A DNA stretch of 64,000 nt from positions 62,001 through 126,000 of the forward strand of contig NZ_JAJITD010000012.1 of the NCBI RefSeq assembly GCF_020880815.1, given 5' to 3'. Positions 1-8,912 of the stretch are shown here, piece after piece. The stretch is from Paraburkholderia sejongensis. GTDB lineage: Bacteria > Pseudomonadota > Gammaproteobacteria > Burkholderiales > Burkholderiaceae. Positions within the stretch are counted from its first letter, which is position 1; each line of letters opens with the position of its first letter. Under the pieces are notes generated by a model. It saw nothing but the letters and a program-made list of their open reading frames with translations, searched no databases and was not told the origin of the DNA. The position numbers were made by a program, and so were the translations under genes.

Positions 1-716
1 AGAACGCGCCCGATCCACAAAAGCTGCTGCGCGACAGCGACGCGATCCGCACGCCGGCCGGCTCGTTCGTGCTCAACGCGACGCTGACCGAGTATCGCGG
101 CGGCAAACAGGTGGACGGCAACGCGCTGACCATCTACTCGAAGCCCGACGCGCCAGGCGGCGCGTTCCGCACGCTGGTGCGCTTCGTCGAGCCGGCCCGC
201 GACGCCGGCAAGCTGATGCTGAAAAACGGCAACGATCTGTGGTTCTACGATCCGGCCAACCAGGCGAGCATCCGCATCTCGCCGGACCAGCGGCTGCTCG
301 GCCAGGCGGCCAACGGCGACGTGGTGACCGTGAATCTCGCGCACGACTACACCGCGCAGTTGACCGGCGCGGAGGACGTCGCCGACGGCGACCGGCAGAC
401 GCGTCATTGCTACAAGCTGTCGTTGTCCGGGCAGTCGGCGGGGCTCACGTATCACCGCATCGAAATGTGGCTCGATGCGAGCAATAGCCGGCCGGTGAAA
501 GCGAAGTTCTATTCGGAGAGCGACCGGTTGCTGAAGACCGCGTTCTATCGCCGCTATACGTCGGAACTGGGCGTCGAGCGGCCGACCGAGACGGTGATCA
601 TCGACGGCCTCGATTCGAGCTGGGTCACGGTGATGCGTTTTTCCGGCTATGGATGGCGTGAGATTCCCGATGCGTGGCTGCAACGCGATTCGCTGCAGCG
701 CTTCAAGGCCGAATGA
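1..716 (+). CDS. LolA-like outer-membrane lipoprotein-sorting family protein (5' truncated)
   Basis: The frame is already open at the left edge (reading from base 3), so only the C-terminal part is present and the true start lies outside the window. The visible residues alternate polar and hydrophobic positions as in a beta-sheet shell. They carry the pattern seen in LolA_like proteins that accompany MMPL/RND-type exporters: an RFVEPARDAGKLML strand, a DLWFYDP turn, and a WLDASNSRPVKAKFY strand where substrate or lipid binding is expected. The probable role is periplasmic carriage of a lipid or lipoprotein to the outer membrane; this is inferred from family only. The stop codon overlaps the next start as ATGA, so translation of the next gene is probably coupled. 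Upstream partners cannot be seen. Confidence 0.75.
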   Translation, partial: NAPDPQKLLRDSDAIRTPAGSFVLNATLTEYRGGKQVDGNALTIYSKPDAPGGAFRTLVRFVEPARDAGKLMLKNGNDLWFYDPANQASIRISPDQRLLGQAANGDVVTVNLAHDYTAQLTGAEDVADGDRQTRHCYKLSLSGQSAGLTYHRIEMWLDASNSRPVKAKFYSESDRLLKTAFYRRYTSELGVERPTETVIIDGLDSSWVTVMRFSGYGWREIPDAWLQRDSLQRFKAE

Positions 717-2179
717 CGCGGCGCGCGGTGCGGGCGCTCGCGCCCGCGGCGACGCTGTGGATGGCGACGTGCTGGCCGTTCGCATGCGGCAAGGCGATGG
801 CGGCCGGGATCGAGCCGCCCGATGCGGCGGGGAAGGTCGGCGCAGCGGGCGCAGCGGGAGCCGAGGGCGCGGAGGGCGCGGAGGGCGGCGCGGGCGCAGC
901 GGACACTGCGGCGAGCGCTGCCGCCGCCACATCCGCTGCCGCCGCAGCGCCGCAAACCACCGATGTCACTAACGCCGCCGACCCCACCGACGCCGCCCTG
1001 AAACTCGCCGACGCGACCCCCGACACGCCGGTGCAAACCGCGCGTCCGTGGAAGCTCGCGATCGAAGAAGCGCTGCGCGCGAGCGGCAGCCGCGACGGCA
1101 CGCACTCGGCCCGCAACCAGTTGTCGGTCGATTTCCAGTACGCGCAGGCGCTCGGCTCGGCGTTCGTCGTCAACTTCGCCGCGCGCTACGACCGTTTCGA
1201 TCCGATGTCGGCGCAGGCCGAATCGCATCGCGACGTGCCGCTGGTGAAGGAGGGCTATGTCAGCTGGCGTCTGTCGTCGCTGCAACAGCTCGACGTCGGC
1301 CGGATCAACGCGCGCATCGGCGCGGGGATCGGCTACAACCCGACCGACTTCTTCGGCGCCGGCGCGATCACCGCCGACGTGCGTCCCGATCCCGACAGCC
1401 GCCGTACCAACCGGCTCGGCAGCGTCGCGGTGCGTGCGCAGCAGCTGTGGGATACGGGCTCGCTGTCGCTCACGTATTCGCCGCGGCTCGCGAGCCGCAG
1501 CCTGCCGGGCAATCCGAACGCGTCGTCGGATTTGCAGCGCACCAACGGCGTCGAGCGCTGGGAGCTGCTCGGCAGTCAGCGGCTCGGCGCGAGCGTGCAG
1601 CCGCAATGGCTGATCTACGGCCAGCAGGGGCAGGCGCCGCAGTTCGGCCAGAACCTCAGCGTGCTGCTCGGCAATTCGGTGGTCGCTTATGCAGAGTGGA
1701 CCGGCGGGCGGCGCCGCTCGCTGATCGGCCGCGCGAACGGGATCGACGACACCGCGTTCCGCACGAGTTCGTCGATCGGCGCGACGTGGACGCTGCCGGT
1801 CGATCTGTCGCTGACCGCGGAGCTGCAAAGCAACGCGGCGGGCGCGAGCGCCGCGCAATGGCGCTCGCTCGCGGCCGCCAATCCGGCCGCGTGGGGCAAC
1901 GCGGTGCAGACCGCGGTGACCTCGCAGGAACTGCCGGCCCGGCACGCGCTGTTCGTGATGGCGATGTGGCGCAACCTCGGCATGCGCGGTCTGGACCTGT
2001 CCGCGTTCGTGCAGGCCGACGCGGGCGGCGGGCGCCAGTACTGGGGCGAGCTGCGGCGGCGCTTCCAGCACTTCGACGTCGCGTTGCAGGTGCAGACCCA
2101 GGCCGGTCCGGCGTGGAGCCGCTTCGGCGCGATGTCGGAGGCGCGCAGCGTGCAGATGCTGGCCAGTTTCTATCGATGA
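713..2179 (+). CDS. Probable outer-membrane beta-barrel protein, unrecognised family
   Basis: About 488 residues. The chosen ATG overlaps the stop of the LolA-like gene. An upstream in-frame ATG at 674 would lie inside that gene and would spoil the signal peptide. The N-terminus is basic, then hydrophobic, and ends near an AMAAG cleavage site. A low-complexity Ala/Gly/Glu linker follows (roughly residues 40-85). The rest is rich in alternating aromatic and polar strands such as LSVDFQYAQ, VVNFAARYDRF and LSLTYSPRL. The chain ends in MLASFYR, close to the aromatic terminal strand of porin-like barrels. With the LolA-like neighbour it may form an envelope lipid-export module. I do not recognise a named domain. 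Confidence 0.7.
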   Translation: MTRRAVRALAPAATLWMATCWPFACGKAMAAGIEPPDAAGKVGAAGAAGAEGAEGAEGGAGAADTAASAAAATSAAAAAPQTTDVTNAADPTDAALKLADATPDTPVQTARPWKLAIEEALRASGSRDGTHSARNQLSVDFQYAQALGSAFVVNFAARYDRFDPMSAQAESHRDVPLVKEGYVSWRLSSLQQLDVGRINARIGAGIGYNPTDFFGAGAITADVRPDPDSRRTNRLGSVAVRAQQLWDTGSLSLTYSPRLASRSLPGNPNASSDLQRTNGVERWELLGSQRLGASVQPQWLIYGQQGQAPQFGQNLSVLLGNSVVAYAEWTGGRRRSLIGRANGIDDTAFRTSSSIGATWTLPVDLSLTAELQSNAAGASAAQWRSLAAANPAAWGNAVQTAVTSQELPARHALFVMAMWRNLGMRGLDLSAFVQADAGGGRQYWGELRRRFQHFDVALQVQTQAGPAWSRFGAMSEARSVQMLASFYR

Positions 2180-2222
2180 GTTTTACCCCCTAACTTCAGC
2201 AAGCACACGGAGGACAGAGCGA

Positions 2223-2729
2223 ATGAGCGAGCGCATCCCGGCCGGGACAGCCGGCAGACCGGCCGGCCGGTCCGTTGGCAACCCTAACGATAACCCCAAC
2301 GGCAACCACGGCGACGCGGGCCGCCGCATGTTGCAGACGGCGACCGCGATCCTCGCGGTGGTGCCGACCGTCAGCGGCCTCGTCGCGATGACCGGTGTCG
2401 GCGATCCGTTGTACGCGCTGCTGGCGCTGCCGCACGACGCGACCCTTGACAGCAACCTGCGCTTCTACGCGGGCATCTGGCTCGGCCTCGGCCTCGCGGC
2501 GTTCTGGGTGGTGCCGCGCATCGAGCGCGAAACCGCGTTGTTCCGCGCGCTGTGGCTGATGATTTTTATCGGCGGCATCGGGCGTGGGCTGTCGCTGTTC
2601 GCGCTCGGCCTGCCGTTTCTGCCGTTCGTCGGTTTCACCGCGCTCGAGATCGTCGGCGCGCCGCTGTTCGTCTGGTGGCAGCACCGCGTCGCGCGCGCGG
2701 CCGCCCGGCGGCGCTGTCCGATTGTTTGA
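2223..2729 (+). CDS. DUF4345 family small membrane protein
   Basis: 168 residues. A strong GGAGG-type ribosome site lies just before the ATG. After about 35 polar residues rich in Gly/Asn/Arg come four hydrophobic segments: around LQTATAILAVVPTVSGLVAM, FYAGIWLGLGLAAFWVV, ALWLMIFIGGIGRGLSL and LPFVGFTALEIVGAPLFVWW. The LRFYAGIWLGLG and GRGLSL motifs are characteristic of DUF4345. The protein should lie in the inner membrane; its function is unknown. It sits between the envelope gene pair and the lipase pair but shows no clear functional link to either. The N-terminal polar extension is longer than usual for the family, and the internal ATG at codon 36 is an alternative start. Confidence 0.8.
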   Translation: MSERIPAGTAGRPAGRSVGNPNDNPNGNHGDAGRRMLQTATAILAVVPTVSGLVAMTGVGDPLYALLALPHDATLDSNLRFYAGIWLGLGLAAFWVVPRIERETALFRALWLMIFIGGIGRGLSLFALGLPFLPFVGFTALEIVGAPLFVWWQHRVARAAARRRCPIV

Positions 2730-2779
2730 GCCGGGTATCCGGCAACCCATTGATTTATCCACCCTCAGAGACCATCGCT

Positions 2780-3874
2780 TTGAACAACATCAGTTCTACT
2801 GTCCTTTCCCTGCGCAGCCGGATCGCCGGCCGCGCGCGCACTGCGCTGCTGGCCGCGCTGCTGACGCTGGGTCTCGGCGTCGTCGCCGCCCCCGCGCGCG
2901 CGGGCACCAGCGCGGCAGCCGACACTTACGCGCAGACCCGCTACCCGATCATCCTCGTGCACGGGCTGACCGGCACCGCCAGTTACTTCGGCGTGCTGCC
3001 TTACTGGTACGGGATGCAGGCCGACCTCAAAAGCCACGGCGCGACCGTGTACGTCGCCGATCTGTCGGGCTTTCAGAGCGACCTCGGCGCGAACGGCCGC
3101 GGCGAACAGCTGCTCGCGTACGTGAAGCAGGTGCTCGCGGTCACCGGCGCGCAGAAGGTCAATCTGATCGGCCATAGCCAGGGGGGTACGACTTCGCGCT
3201 ACGTCGCCGCGGTCGCGCCACAACTGGTCGCGTCGGTCACGACGATCGCGACGCCGCATCGCGGCTCCGAATTCGCCGACTTCGTGCTGGGCGCGCTCAA
3301 GCTAGACCCGACCGGGATCGCGACGCCGGTGTTCGGCGCGGTGCTGAACATCTTCGGCGTGCTGTCGAGCGACACGCACAACACCAACCAGAATGCGATC
3401 GCGGCGCTCGACGCGCTGAGCACGAAGACCACCGCGTCGTTCAACCAGTTGTTCCCGAGCTCGGGCCTCGGCAAGCAGGGCGCGTGCAAGACCGGCGCGG
3501 CCAGCGAGAGCGTGAACGGCAACACGCATCTGCTGTATTCATGGAGCGGCAGCGCGTTCCAGCCGGTCTCGATATTGGGCATCGTGACCGGCGTGCGCGA
3601 TACCAGCCTTGGGCTGATCGACCTCGCGGTGCTCGATGTGTCGACCCCGGTGTTCGGCGTCGCCGGCCTGATCATGGCCAACAGCAAGGCCGGCGCGAAC
3701 GACGGCTTCGTGTCGACGTGCAGCTCGCTGTACGGCTCGGTGATCAGCACCGGCTACAAGTGGAATCACTTCGACGCGATCAACCAGTTGCTCGGCATTC
3801 GCGGGCTGAACGCGGCCGATCCGGTCGCCGTGCTGCGCACCCACGCGAATCGTCTGCGCAGCGCCGGAGTGTAA
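2780..3874 (+). CDS. lipA: Secreted triacylglycerol lipase, Burkholderia subfamily I.2
   Basis: An extracellular lipase hydrolysing long-chain triacylglycerols. The mature sequence begins near DTYAQTRYPIILVHGLTGT and follows Burkholderia cepacia LipA closely. It has the nucleophile elbow GHSQGG, the acid in NDGFVS and the histidine in WNHFDAINQLLG. Two cysteines (GACKTG and STCSSL) match the known disulfide. The start is inferred as TTG at 2780 because the preceding residues look non-coding and TTG gives a basic-hydrophobic signal peptide ending near APARAG. Export is expected through Sec followed by type II secretion. The lifO gene starts two bases after the stop, as in other I.2 lipase operons. 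The exact start is the main uncertainty. Confidence 0.93.
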   Translation: MNNISSTVLSLRSRIAGRARTALLAALLTLGLGVVAAPARAGTSAAADTYAQTRYPIILVHGLTGTASYFGVLPYWYGMQADLKSHGATVYVADLSGFQSDLGANGRGEQLLAYVKQVLAVTGAQKVNLIGHSQGGTTSRYVAAVAPQLVASVTTIATPHRGSEFADFVLGALKLDPTGIATPVFGAVLNIFGVLSSDTHNTNQNAIAALDALSTKTTASFNQLFPSSGLGKQGACKTGAASESVNGNTHLLYSWSGSAFQPVSILGIVTGVRDTSLGLIDLAVLDVSTPVFGVAGLIMANSKAGANDGFVSTCSSLYGSVISTGYKWNHFDAINQLLGIRGLNAADPVAVLRTHANRLRSAGV

Positions 3875-3876
3875 CG

Positions 3877-4908
3877 ATGGCGCGCGCCGAAACTGACTGG
3901 AAAGTGTTGTTCGCGGTGGGCGGCGCGATCGCCGCCGGCATCGTCGCGTGGGTGCTGCTGGCCGGGCGCACCGACGATGCGCCCGCGCGCCCGGACGACG
4001 AGGCGGCGGCGCCGCTCGCGGCATCGACGGTCGAGGCCGCGGCGAGCGAGTCCGCGGCGCCGTCGCTGGCGATGCCGGCGTCGTTGGCCGGCACCGACGC
4101 GCCGCGCTTGCCGCTCGATGGCCGCGGCCACCTCGCCCATGCGCGCGCGGTGCGCGACTTCTTCGACTATTTCCTGACCGCGCAGGACGACGAAACACCG
4201 CGCACGATCGATGCGCTGGTGCGCCGCGCGCTCGCCGCGCAACTGGACGGCACGCCCGCGGCCGGCGAAGCGCTGGCGGTGTGGCAGCGCTACAGCGCGT
4301 ATCGCGGGGCCAGCGCGCAACTGACCCCACCGGCCAGCATCGCCGGCGGCGTCCCCGGCAAGCTCGACCTCGACGCGTTGCAGCAGACGATCGACCAGCG
4401 CGCGGAGCTGGCGAGCCGCGTGATGGGCGACTGGAGCGACGCGTTCTTCGGCGACGAGTTGCGCGAGCAACGCGACGATCTCGCGCGGCTGCGCATCACG
4501 TCCGATCCGAATCTGAGCGACGCGGACAAGCGCGCGCGACTGGCGGCGCTCGATGCAGCGCTGCCGGAGTCCGAACGCGAAGCCCGCGAGAGCACGCGCA
4601 CGCAGCAGGCCGCGATCGACACGGTCGCGCAATTGCAGAAGCAGCACGCGCCGGCCGACGAACTGCGCGCGCAGGTCGCGCAGACGCTCGGTTCGGCCGC
4701 CGCCGAACGGGTCGTGCAGATGCAGCGGGACGCCGACGACTGGCAGGCGCGCTACGCGAGCTACGACGCGCAACGCGCGCAACTGGAGCGGGCCGGGCTG
4801 ACGCCGCAGGATTACGCCGCGCAGCTCGCGCGCTTGCGGCAGCAGAGTTTTCCGGACAGCGGCGACGAACTGCGCGCGGCGGCGCTCGACCAGGGCGCCG
4901 GTCATTGA
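3877..4908 (+). CDS. lifO: Lipase-specific foldase (steric chaperone) Lif
   Basis: 343 residues, the usual size for the family. An N-terminal transmembrane anchor (VLFAVGGAIAAGIVAWVLLA, residues 9-28) is followed by a variable Ala-rich linker and then the all-helical lipase-binding arms. The conserved foldase motif RDFFDYFLTAQDDE appears near residue 92, where the family has RxxFDY(C/F)LSA. It should sit in the inner membrane facing the periplasm and fold the adjacent LipA before type II secretion. The start follows the lipA stop by two bases, so the two genes are almost certainly one transcript. No unusual features apart from high Arg/Ala content. Confidence 0.93.
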   Translation: MARAETDWKVLFAVGGAIAAGIVAWVLLAGRTDDAPARPDDEAAAPLAASTVEAAASESAAPSLAMPASLAGTDAPRLPLDGRGHLAHARAVRDFFDYFLTAQDDETPRTIDALVRRALAAQLDGTPAAGEALAVWQRYSAYRGASAQLTPPASIAGGVPGKLDLDALQQTIDQRAELASRVMGDWSDAFFGDELREQRDDLARLRITSDPNLSDADKRARLAALDAALPESEREARESTRTQQAAIDTVAQLQKQHAPADELRAQVAQTLGSAAAERVVQMQRDADDWQARYASYDAQRAQLERAGLTPQDYAAQLARLRQQSFPDSGDELRAAALDQGAGH

Positions 4909-4913
4909 ACGGA

Positions 4914-4943
4914 AACGGCGGCGCGCGCACGGCGCGCGCCGTC
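4914..4943. terminator. GC-rich hairpin after lifO
   Basis: An imperfect inverted repeat of ACGGCG/GCGCGC type pairs with GCGCGCGCCGT around a short loop, a few bases after the lifO stop. No T-run follows, so it is not a classical intrinsic terminator. It may stabilise the 3' end of the lipase mRNA or separate it from the oxidase gene. Seen directly; function inferred. Confidence 0.3.
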
Positions 4944-4994
4944 ATCCGAATCGAAAAATAGAACGGGACCGAAGGTTCACGGGGGAGTGGTTTT

Positions 4995-7328
4995 ATGCGG
5001 TTGTCTTCGGTATGGGTACGGGTGCTGGTCGTTGTCGGACTGTCGTTCAATCATTGCGCGTCCGCGCAGGCGTTATCGGCCGCGCAGGACTTTGCCGATC
5101 TCAGCGCGAGCGCCGACGCGCTTGCCGATAACGCCGCGCAGAATTCGACCGGCGGCCTCGCGTCGGTCTTCGCGCGGCAGCGCTGCGTGAGCGGCTATAC
5201 GTTCGACGGCAAACAGGGCTCGCTCACACTGACCGTTGGGATGACGAACTATTGGTTGTTCAACCCCGACACGAATTCGTTCGATACCGTGTCGATGCGT
5301 TCGTACAACGGCTGCCCGGCGGGGCCGACGCTCAGCGTCAAACCGGGCATGCGGCTCGACGTGACACTGAACAACCGGCTGCCCGCGGAAAGCCCGGCGA
5401 CCTGTCCACCGAACCCGGACCCGGCGGTGCCGCACTGTTTCAACACGACCAATCTGCACACGCACGGGCTGCACGTGTCGCCGTCCGGCCATGCGGACAA
5501 CGTGATGGTCAGCGTCGCGCCGAATGCGAGCTTCGACTATCGCTACGAGATTCCCGCCAATCATCCGGCCGGCACGTTCTGGTATCACTCGCATCAGCAC
5601 GGCTCGACCGCGATCGACGTGTCGAGCGGAATGGCCGGCGTGCTGATCGTGCGCGGCACGCGCACCGCAGCCGCGCGCGCGGCGAACGGCGGGATCGCGG
5701 ACATCGATACGATCCTGCATCGGCGTGAACGGCAGCAGCCGTTTCGCGAGCACGTGATGCTGTTCCAGCAGATCGAATACGGCTGTTTCGAGAACGCGGC
5801 GGCGAGCGCGCCGCTCGCCGATCCGGCGACCTACGCATGGGTGTGTCCGCCGGGCCACGTCGGCGAAATCCGCAATTACACGAATCAGCTGAACTTCGTC
5901 GCCGATCCGCGGCCCGGTCATGCGGGCGAGGCCAACACCACGTGGGCGATCTCGGGCCGCTATACGCAGATCAACGGCGTCGTGCAGCCGGTGTTTCCCG
6001 GCGTCGCGAGCTATGTGCCGGCCGGCGAAATCCGTCGCTGGCGGATGATTCACGGCGGCAACCGCGACACGATCAACGTGAAAATCGTGCGCGCGAATCT
6101 GCCGGCGCTCGGGTTTGCCGATTCGCTCGCCGATTCGCCCGCCTTGAGCACCGGCGACGTGGACAGCGCGACGCGCGCGGCGGCGTCGCGCCTCAGCGCC
6201 GCGCATGGCCGCGCGCGACAGACCACGCTCGACGCGCTGTGCAGCGGCGAAACGGTCAAGCAGGTAGAGATCGCGGTGGATGGGCTGACGCGCGCGTCGA
6301 TGGTCGAAAAGGACGTGAACACGCTCGACCCCGGTTATCGCAGCGACGTGCTGGTCGCGTTTGCGCAGCCGGGTCTCTACTGCATCCTCGACGACGCGGC
6401 GAGTGCGGCCGCGACGATCAATTTCCGGCGCCATTCGGCGAGCGTGAAGGACCGCCGCCTGCTCGCGTTCGCGCGCGTCGGGCCCGGCACCAACATTCCT
6501 GCATATGTCGACGATGGTCTCGGTCATTCGAAGTACTGGCAATACGTGCGCACCCAGTTGGTCGACGCGAACCAGAATCTGCCGCGCGACGTGCTGGCCG
6601 ATCTGAACCGGCTCGACACCCGCGCGTTCGCGCCGCCGCGCGTCACCGACGGCGTACCGGCACGCACCGTGGCGGTCGGGTTCGACGTCGATACGTCGAC
6701 GGGCGCGCCGCATTTCGTGATCAACGACCGGCTCTACGACATGAGCCGCATCGACCATACGGCGACGCTCGGCACGCTGGAAGAATGGCGCGTCAGCGCG
6801 ACCGTCGCGGGCGGCGGGCACGTGTTTCATATCCACGTGAACCCATTTCGGGTGGCCGACGTGCTGAACCCGGCCGGACAGTCGATCTACGATGGGAGCG
6901 GCGCGTGCACGCAGGCGGAACTGGCGACCGGCGATACCCAGTACTGCACGCAGCGCGACGTGCTGCGCGATACGGTGTTCGTCAAACCGGGCTATACGCT
7001 GGTGCTGCGCACGCGCTACGAGGATTTCAGCGGCCAGTTCGTGATGCACTGCCATATTCTCGATCACGAGGATCAGGGGATGATGCAGAACATCGCGATC
7101 GTCGCGCCGCAGGGTATGGGCAGTGCGGGGGCGCCCGCTGGGGCGAACACAGTGAATGGGGTCAGTGGCGGGAACGGCGCGAATGGAGCGAAGCTCGCGC
7201 AACTGCTTAAACCAGTCGGGATCGCCGCGCTTCCGGTGATCGGCGAGCTGCTGGCGAAGCTGTTCGGCACCGCGTCCATGCAACTCGACGCCGCGTTGGC
7301 CGCGTCGCTATGCAAGGGCAGCCGCTGA
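4995..7328 (+). CDS. Large exported multicopper oxidase
   Basis: 777 residues with a signal peptide ending near CASAQA. All four copper motifs are visible in order: HTHGLH and WYHSHQHG in the N-terminal cupredoxin domain, and HVFHIHVNPF and HCHILDHEDQGMM near the C-terminus. The last contains the type 1 His-Cys-His, with Met as axial-ligand candidate. It should oxidise a phenolic, metal or organic substrate in the periplasm or outside the cell, reducing O2 to water. It is longer than CueO or CotA (about 500-520), with an extended region between the second and third motifs and a Gly/Asn-rich linker plus hydrophobic tail after the last motif. The GGGAG box before ATG 4995 supports the start. 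Substrate cannot be told. Confidence 0.9.
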   Translation: MRLSSVWVRVLVVVGLSFNHCASAQALSAAQDFADLSASADALADNAAQNSTGGLASVFARQRCVSGYTFDGKQGSLTLTVGMTNYWLFNPDTNSFDTVSMRSYNGCPAGPTLSVKPGMRLDVTLNNRLPAESPATCPPNPDPAVPHCFNTTNLHTHGLHVSPSGHADNVMVSVAPNASFDYRYEIPANHPAGTFWYHSHQHGSTAIDVSSGMAGVLIVRGTRTAAARAANGGIADIDTILHRRERQQPFREHVMLFQQIEYGCFENAAASAPLADPATYAWVCPPGHVGEIRNYTNQLNFVADPRPGHAGEANTTWAISGRYTQINGVVQPVFPGVASYVPAGEIRRWRMIHGGNRDTINVKIVRANLPALGFADSLADSPALSTGDVDSATRAAASRLSAAHGRARQTTLDALCSGETVKQVEIAVDGLTRASMVEKDVNTLDPGYRSDVLVAFAQPGLYCILDDAASAAATINFRRHSASVKDRRLLAFARVGPGTNIPAYVDDGLGHSKYWQYVRTQLVDANQNLPRDVLADLNRLDTRAFAPPRVTDGVPARTVAVGFDVDTSTGAPHFVINDRLYDMSRIDHTATLGTLEEWRVSATVAGGGHVFHIHVNPFRVADVLNPAGQSIYDGSGACTQAELATGDTQYCTQRDVLRDTVFVKPGYTLVLRTRYEDFSGQFVMHCHILDHEDQGMMQNIAIVAPQGMGSAGAPAGANTVNGVSGGNGANGAKLAQLLKPVGIAALPVIGELLAKLFGTASMQLDAALAASLCKGSR

Positions 7329-7499
7329 CGGTTGACGCGTTGACGAGCTGAGCTGAAGCCGCGCCGCTTACTCGTCGTTTACTGGCATCCGTTGGCTGAT
7401 GCGGTGTGTGGCGTGTGCCTCGACGTACGGCTGTGCATCATCAAGTAGCAGCAGTTCGCACCGGAGTCACACGCCGTAAAGCGGCGAGGCCGCCGCCGG

Positions 7500-7787
7500 T
7501 CATGCTCTCAGGATCCGCAGGATTTCCTGCAGAAAAGATGCGATGGTGTAACCGCGCCCTTCCGGACGGAATCCTCGACTAAACGGTGTATAGGCGACGT
7601 CCAGATCATGCGGATGTTCGCTGCGAAACTGCTCGATCTCGCGGATCAACTCCAGATAATGATCGCGGTGATCATCTTTGTAAGATAAAACGATTTCCTC
7701 AACGGTGTCTCCGAAAATATCAAAATCCTGGCCGAAATAGATGCTGAAAAAAGTGGCCATCTGAGGGAAACGCTCTAAATAGTCCAT
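7500..7787 (-). CDS. CdiI-like immunity protein, locus A
   Basis: 95 residues, acidic, starting four bases after the stop of the RNase A-like toxin. The diagnostic block IYFGQDFDIFG lies near residues 17-27, followed by an EIVLSYK helix, a REIEQFRSEHPHDLD helix and a GYTIASFLQEILRIL C-terminal helix. The same skeleton is found in three genes of locus B (54377-54667, 54708-54995, 55588-55875). It resembles the CdiI family that neutralises CdiA-CT RNase A-type toxins. Its presumed role is to bind and block the neighbouring toxin in the cytoplasm of the producing cell and its siblings. GC content is lower than in flanking genes, consistent with acquisition. Confidence 0.8.
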   Translation of the reverse strand: MDYLERFPQMATFFSIYFGQDFDIFGDTVEEIVLSYKDDHRDHYLELIREIEQFRSEHPHDLDVAYTPFSRGFRPEGRGYTIASFLQEILRILRA

Positions 7788-7791
7788 TTTT

Positions 7792-8628
7792 TCACTCGAG
7801 ATAAGAGGTCAGGATGTAGTAGGGCATGCCATTGTAGGTGCCGTATTTTAGAACGACGAAAACCTTGTTCAGCGGAGTAAGCTTGCCAGTCTTCCGTGTG
7901 ACGCCATAGCCAATGTCACCGGCAACGATCTTGTTCAGGTGCATCGTACGGGAAGGGTTCTGGCTGCGTGCCCACGCGCTGATCACTGCGGCGTTGGCGT
8001 GTAACGTCTCCGAGATGGCGCGTTCTGCTTCGTGAACATTTTTAAACGAGGAGACAATTGTCCGATCCGGTTCACGCTGTAACCGCGCCCGAAGCCACGC
8101 TTCATCTTTGCCGACATGCTTCAGCAGTGTATGCCCACCAAGATTCGGTTGCGCTGCCTTCGCCTCGTGCATCCGCAAATCAATGCGGCCACGCGTAATA
8201 CTGGCCGCGCGCGCAGCTTTGATGGATCCGGCAATACCGAACGGCACCATCAGATCAAGCGACTTGGCGATATTGCGCGCCATTTCGGGCTTCGCCTTTA
8301 TTGCTTGAGCCAGCTTGCTGGTGCCCTGCTGCGTGAGTGTGATGGTGTCGGAGCCCGTCCACATCTGCCGCAAACCCGCGGCCGCGGTGTCCGAGCCATG
8401 CACACCGAACACGATGCAGCCGGCTTTGCTCGCCATCGTCGGTTCGGGTAACACGCACAGCGCTGCCGCACCAACCATCTCTAAAACACCACCGACCACC
8501 TGCAAACCGCCCCAAAGCCGGTTCGTCAGCATCTCCGTCTGGCTGATCGACTGACGGGACAACACCGCGGCCAACTGCGGCGCGCTCAACACTATCCGCA
8601 CGCCGTCTGAATCATCTCGATAAGACAT
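7792..8628 (-). CDS. RNase A-like polymorphic toxin (CdiA-CT RNase A-type), locus A
   Basis: 278 residues from ATG 8628, preceded by AGAGGAA. An upstream in-frame ATG at 8670 is rejected because the paralogue in locus B starts at the same MSY. Residues 1-160 form a conserved leader with hydrophobic stretches near 38-62 and 125-135. Residues 163-278 match the bacterial CdiA-CT RNase A domain: GGHTLLKHVG (His166, His171), Arg180/Arg182, and the terminal YYILTSYLE with Thr274 and Tyr276. From memory of the Yersinia kristensenii toxin, these are the catalytic His, Arg, Thr and Tyr. Predicted to cleave RNA in rival cells. No CdiA stalk, VgrG, PAAR or Rhs gene is nearby, so the delivery route is unknown. 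Confidence 0.82.
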   Translation of the reverse strand: MSYRDDSDGVRIVLSAPQLAAVLSRQSISQTEMLTNRLWGGLQVVGGVLEMVGAAALCVLPEPTMASKAGCIVFGVHGSDTAAAGLRQMWTGSDTITLTQQGTSKLAQAIKAKPEMARNIAKSLDLMVPFGIAGSIKAARAASITRGRIDLRMHEAKAAQPNLGGHTLLKHVGKDEAWLRARLQREPDRTIVSSFKNVHEAERAISETLHANAAVISAWARSQNPSRTMHLNKIVAGDIGYGVTRKTGKLTPLNKVFVVLKYGTYNGMPYYILTSYLE

Positions 8629-8750
8629 CCCGAATTCCTCTCTTTTTACGGGGAAAGGAAAAGCTAACAATTAGCCCGGATGTAGCAAATGGGCGAAGGA
8701 TGATTTGTGGGTGTCATTTGTCCGAGATTGGACTTGGATCAACGAATCGC
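8629..8750 (-). repeat. Upstream region shared by both toxin genes (copy A)
   Basis: From about 8655 to 8748 the sequence reads almost identically to 56748-56841, upstream of the locus B toxin. Shared blocks include GCTAACAATTAGCCCGGATG, ATGGGCGAAGGATGATTT and TCAACGAATCGC. The identity stops shortly afterwards. It marks one edge of the duplicated module and should contain the toxin promoter, or alternatively a mobile-element end. Confidence 0.65.
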
Positions 8751-8912
8751 GCCAGCTTGAAGCTCGCTTATTTCGCGATATGCTCATCGATACCTCGCAT
8801 AGGCAACGTCTGGACAACGTGATCTGTTTAATGGCGCGGGACGGTGTCGTTTTGACGTCGAGCCCCGTACTCTTTTATTCAAAGAAATCGGTGGCCAAGG
8901 AATAATCGTGCG

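Noticed and set aside
647..2071. 474-codon minus-strand frame
   Set aside because: Shadow of the outer-membrane protein gene; no ribosome site and no recognisable domain.
5073..7283. 736-codon open frame opposite the multicopper oxidase
   Set aside because: Antisense shadow: Arg/His-rich translation, no motif, and the plus strand carries all copper ligands.
8705..8905. Plus-strand 66-codon frame next to toxin A
   Set aside because: It spans the repeated upstream segment, is not conserved in locus B and shows no ribosome site.
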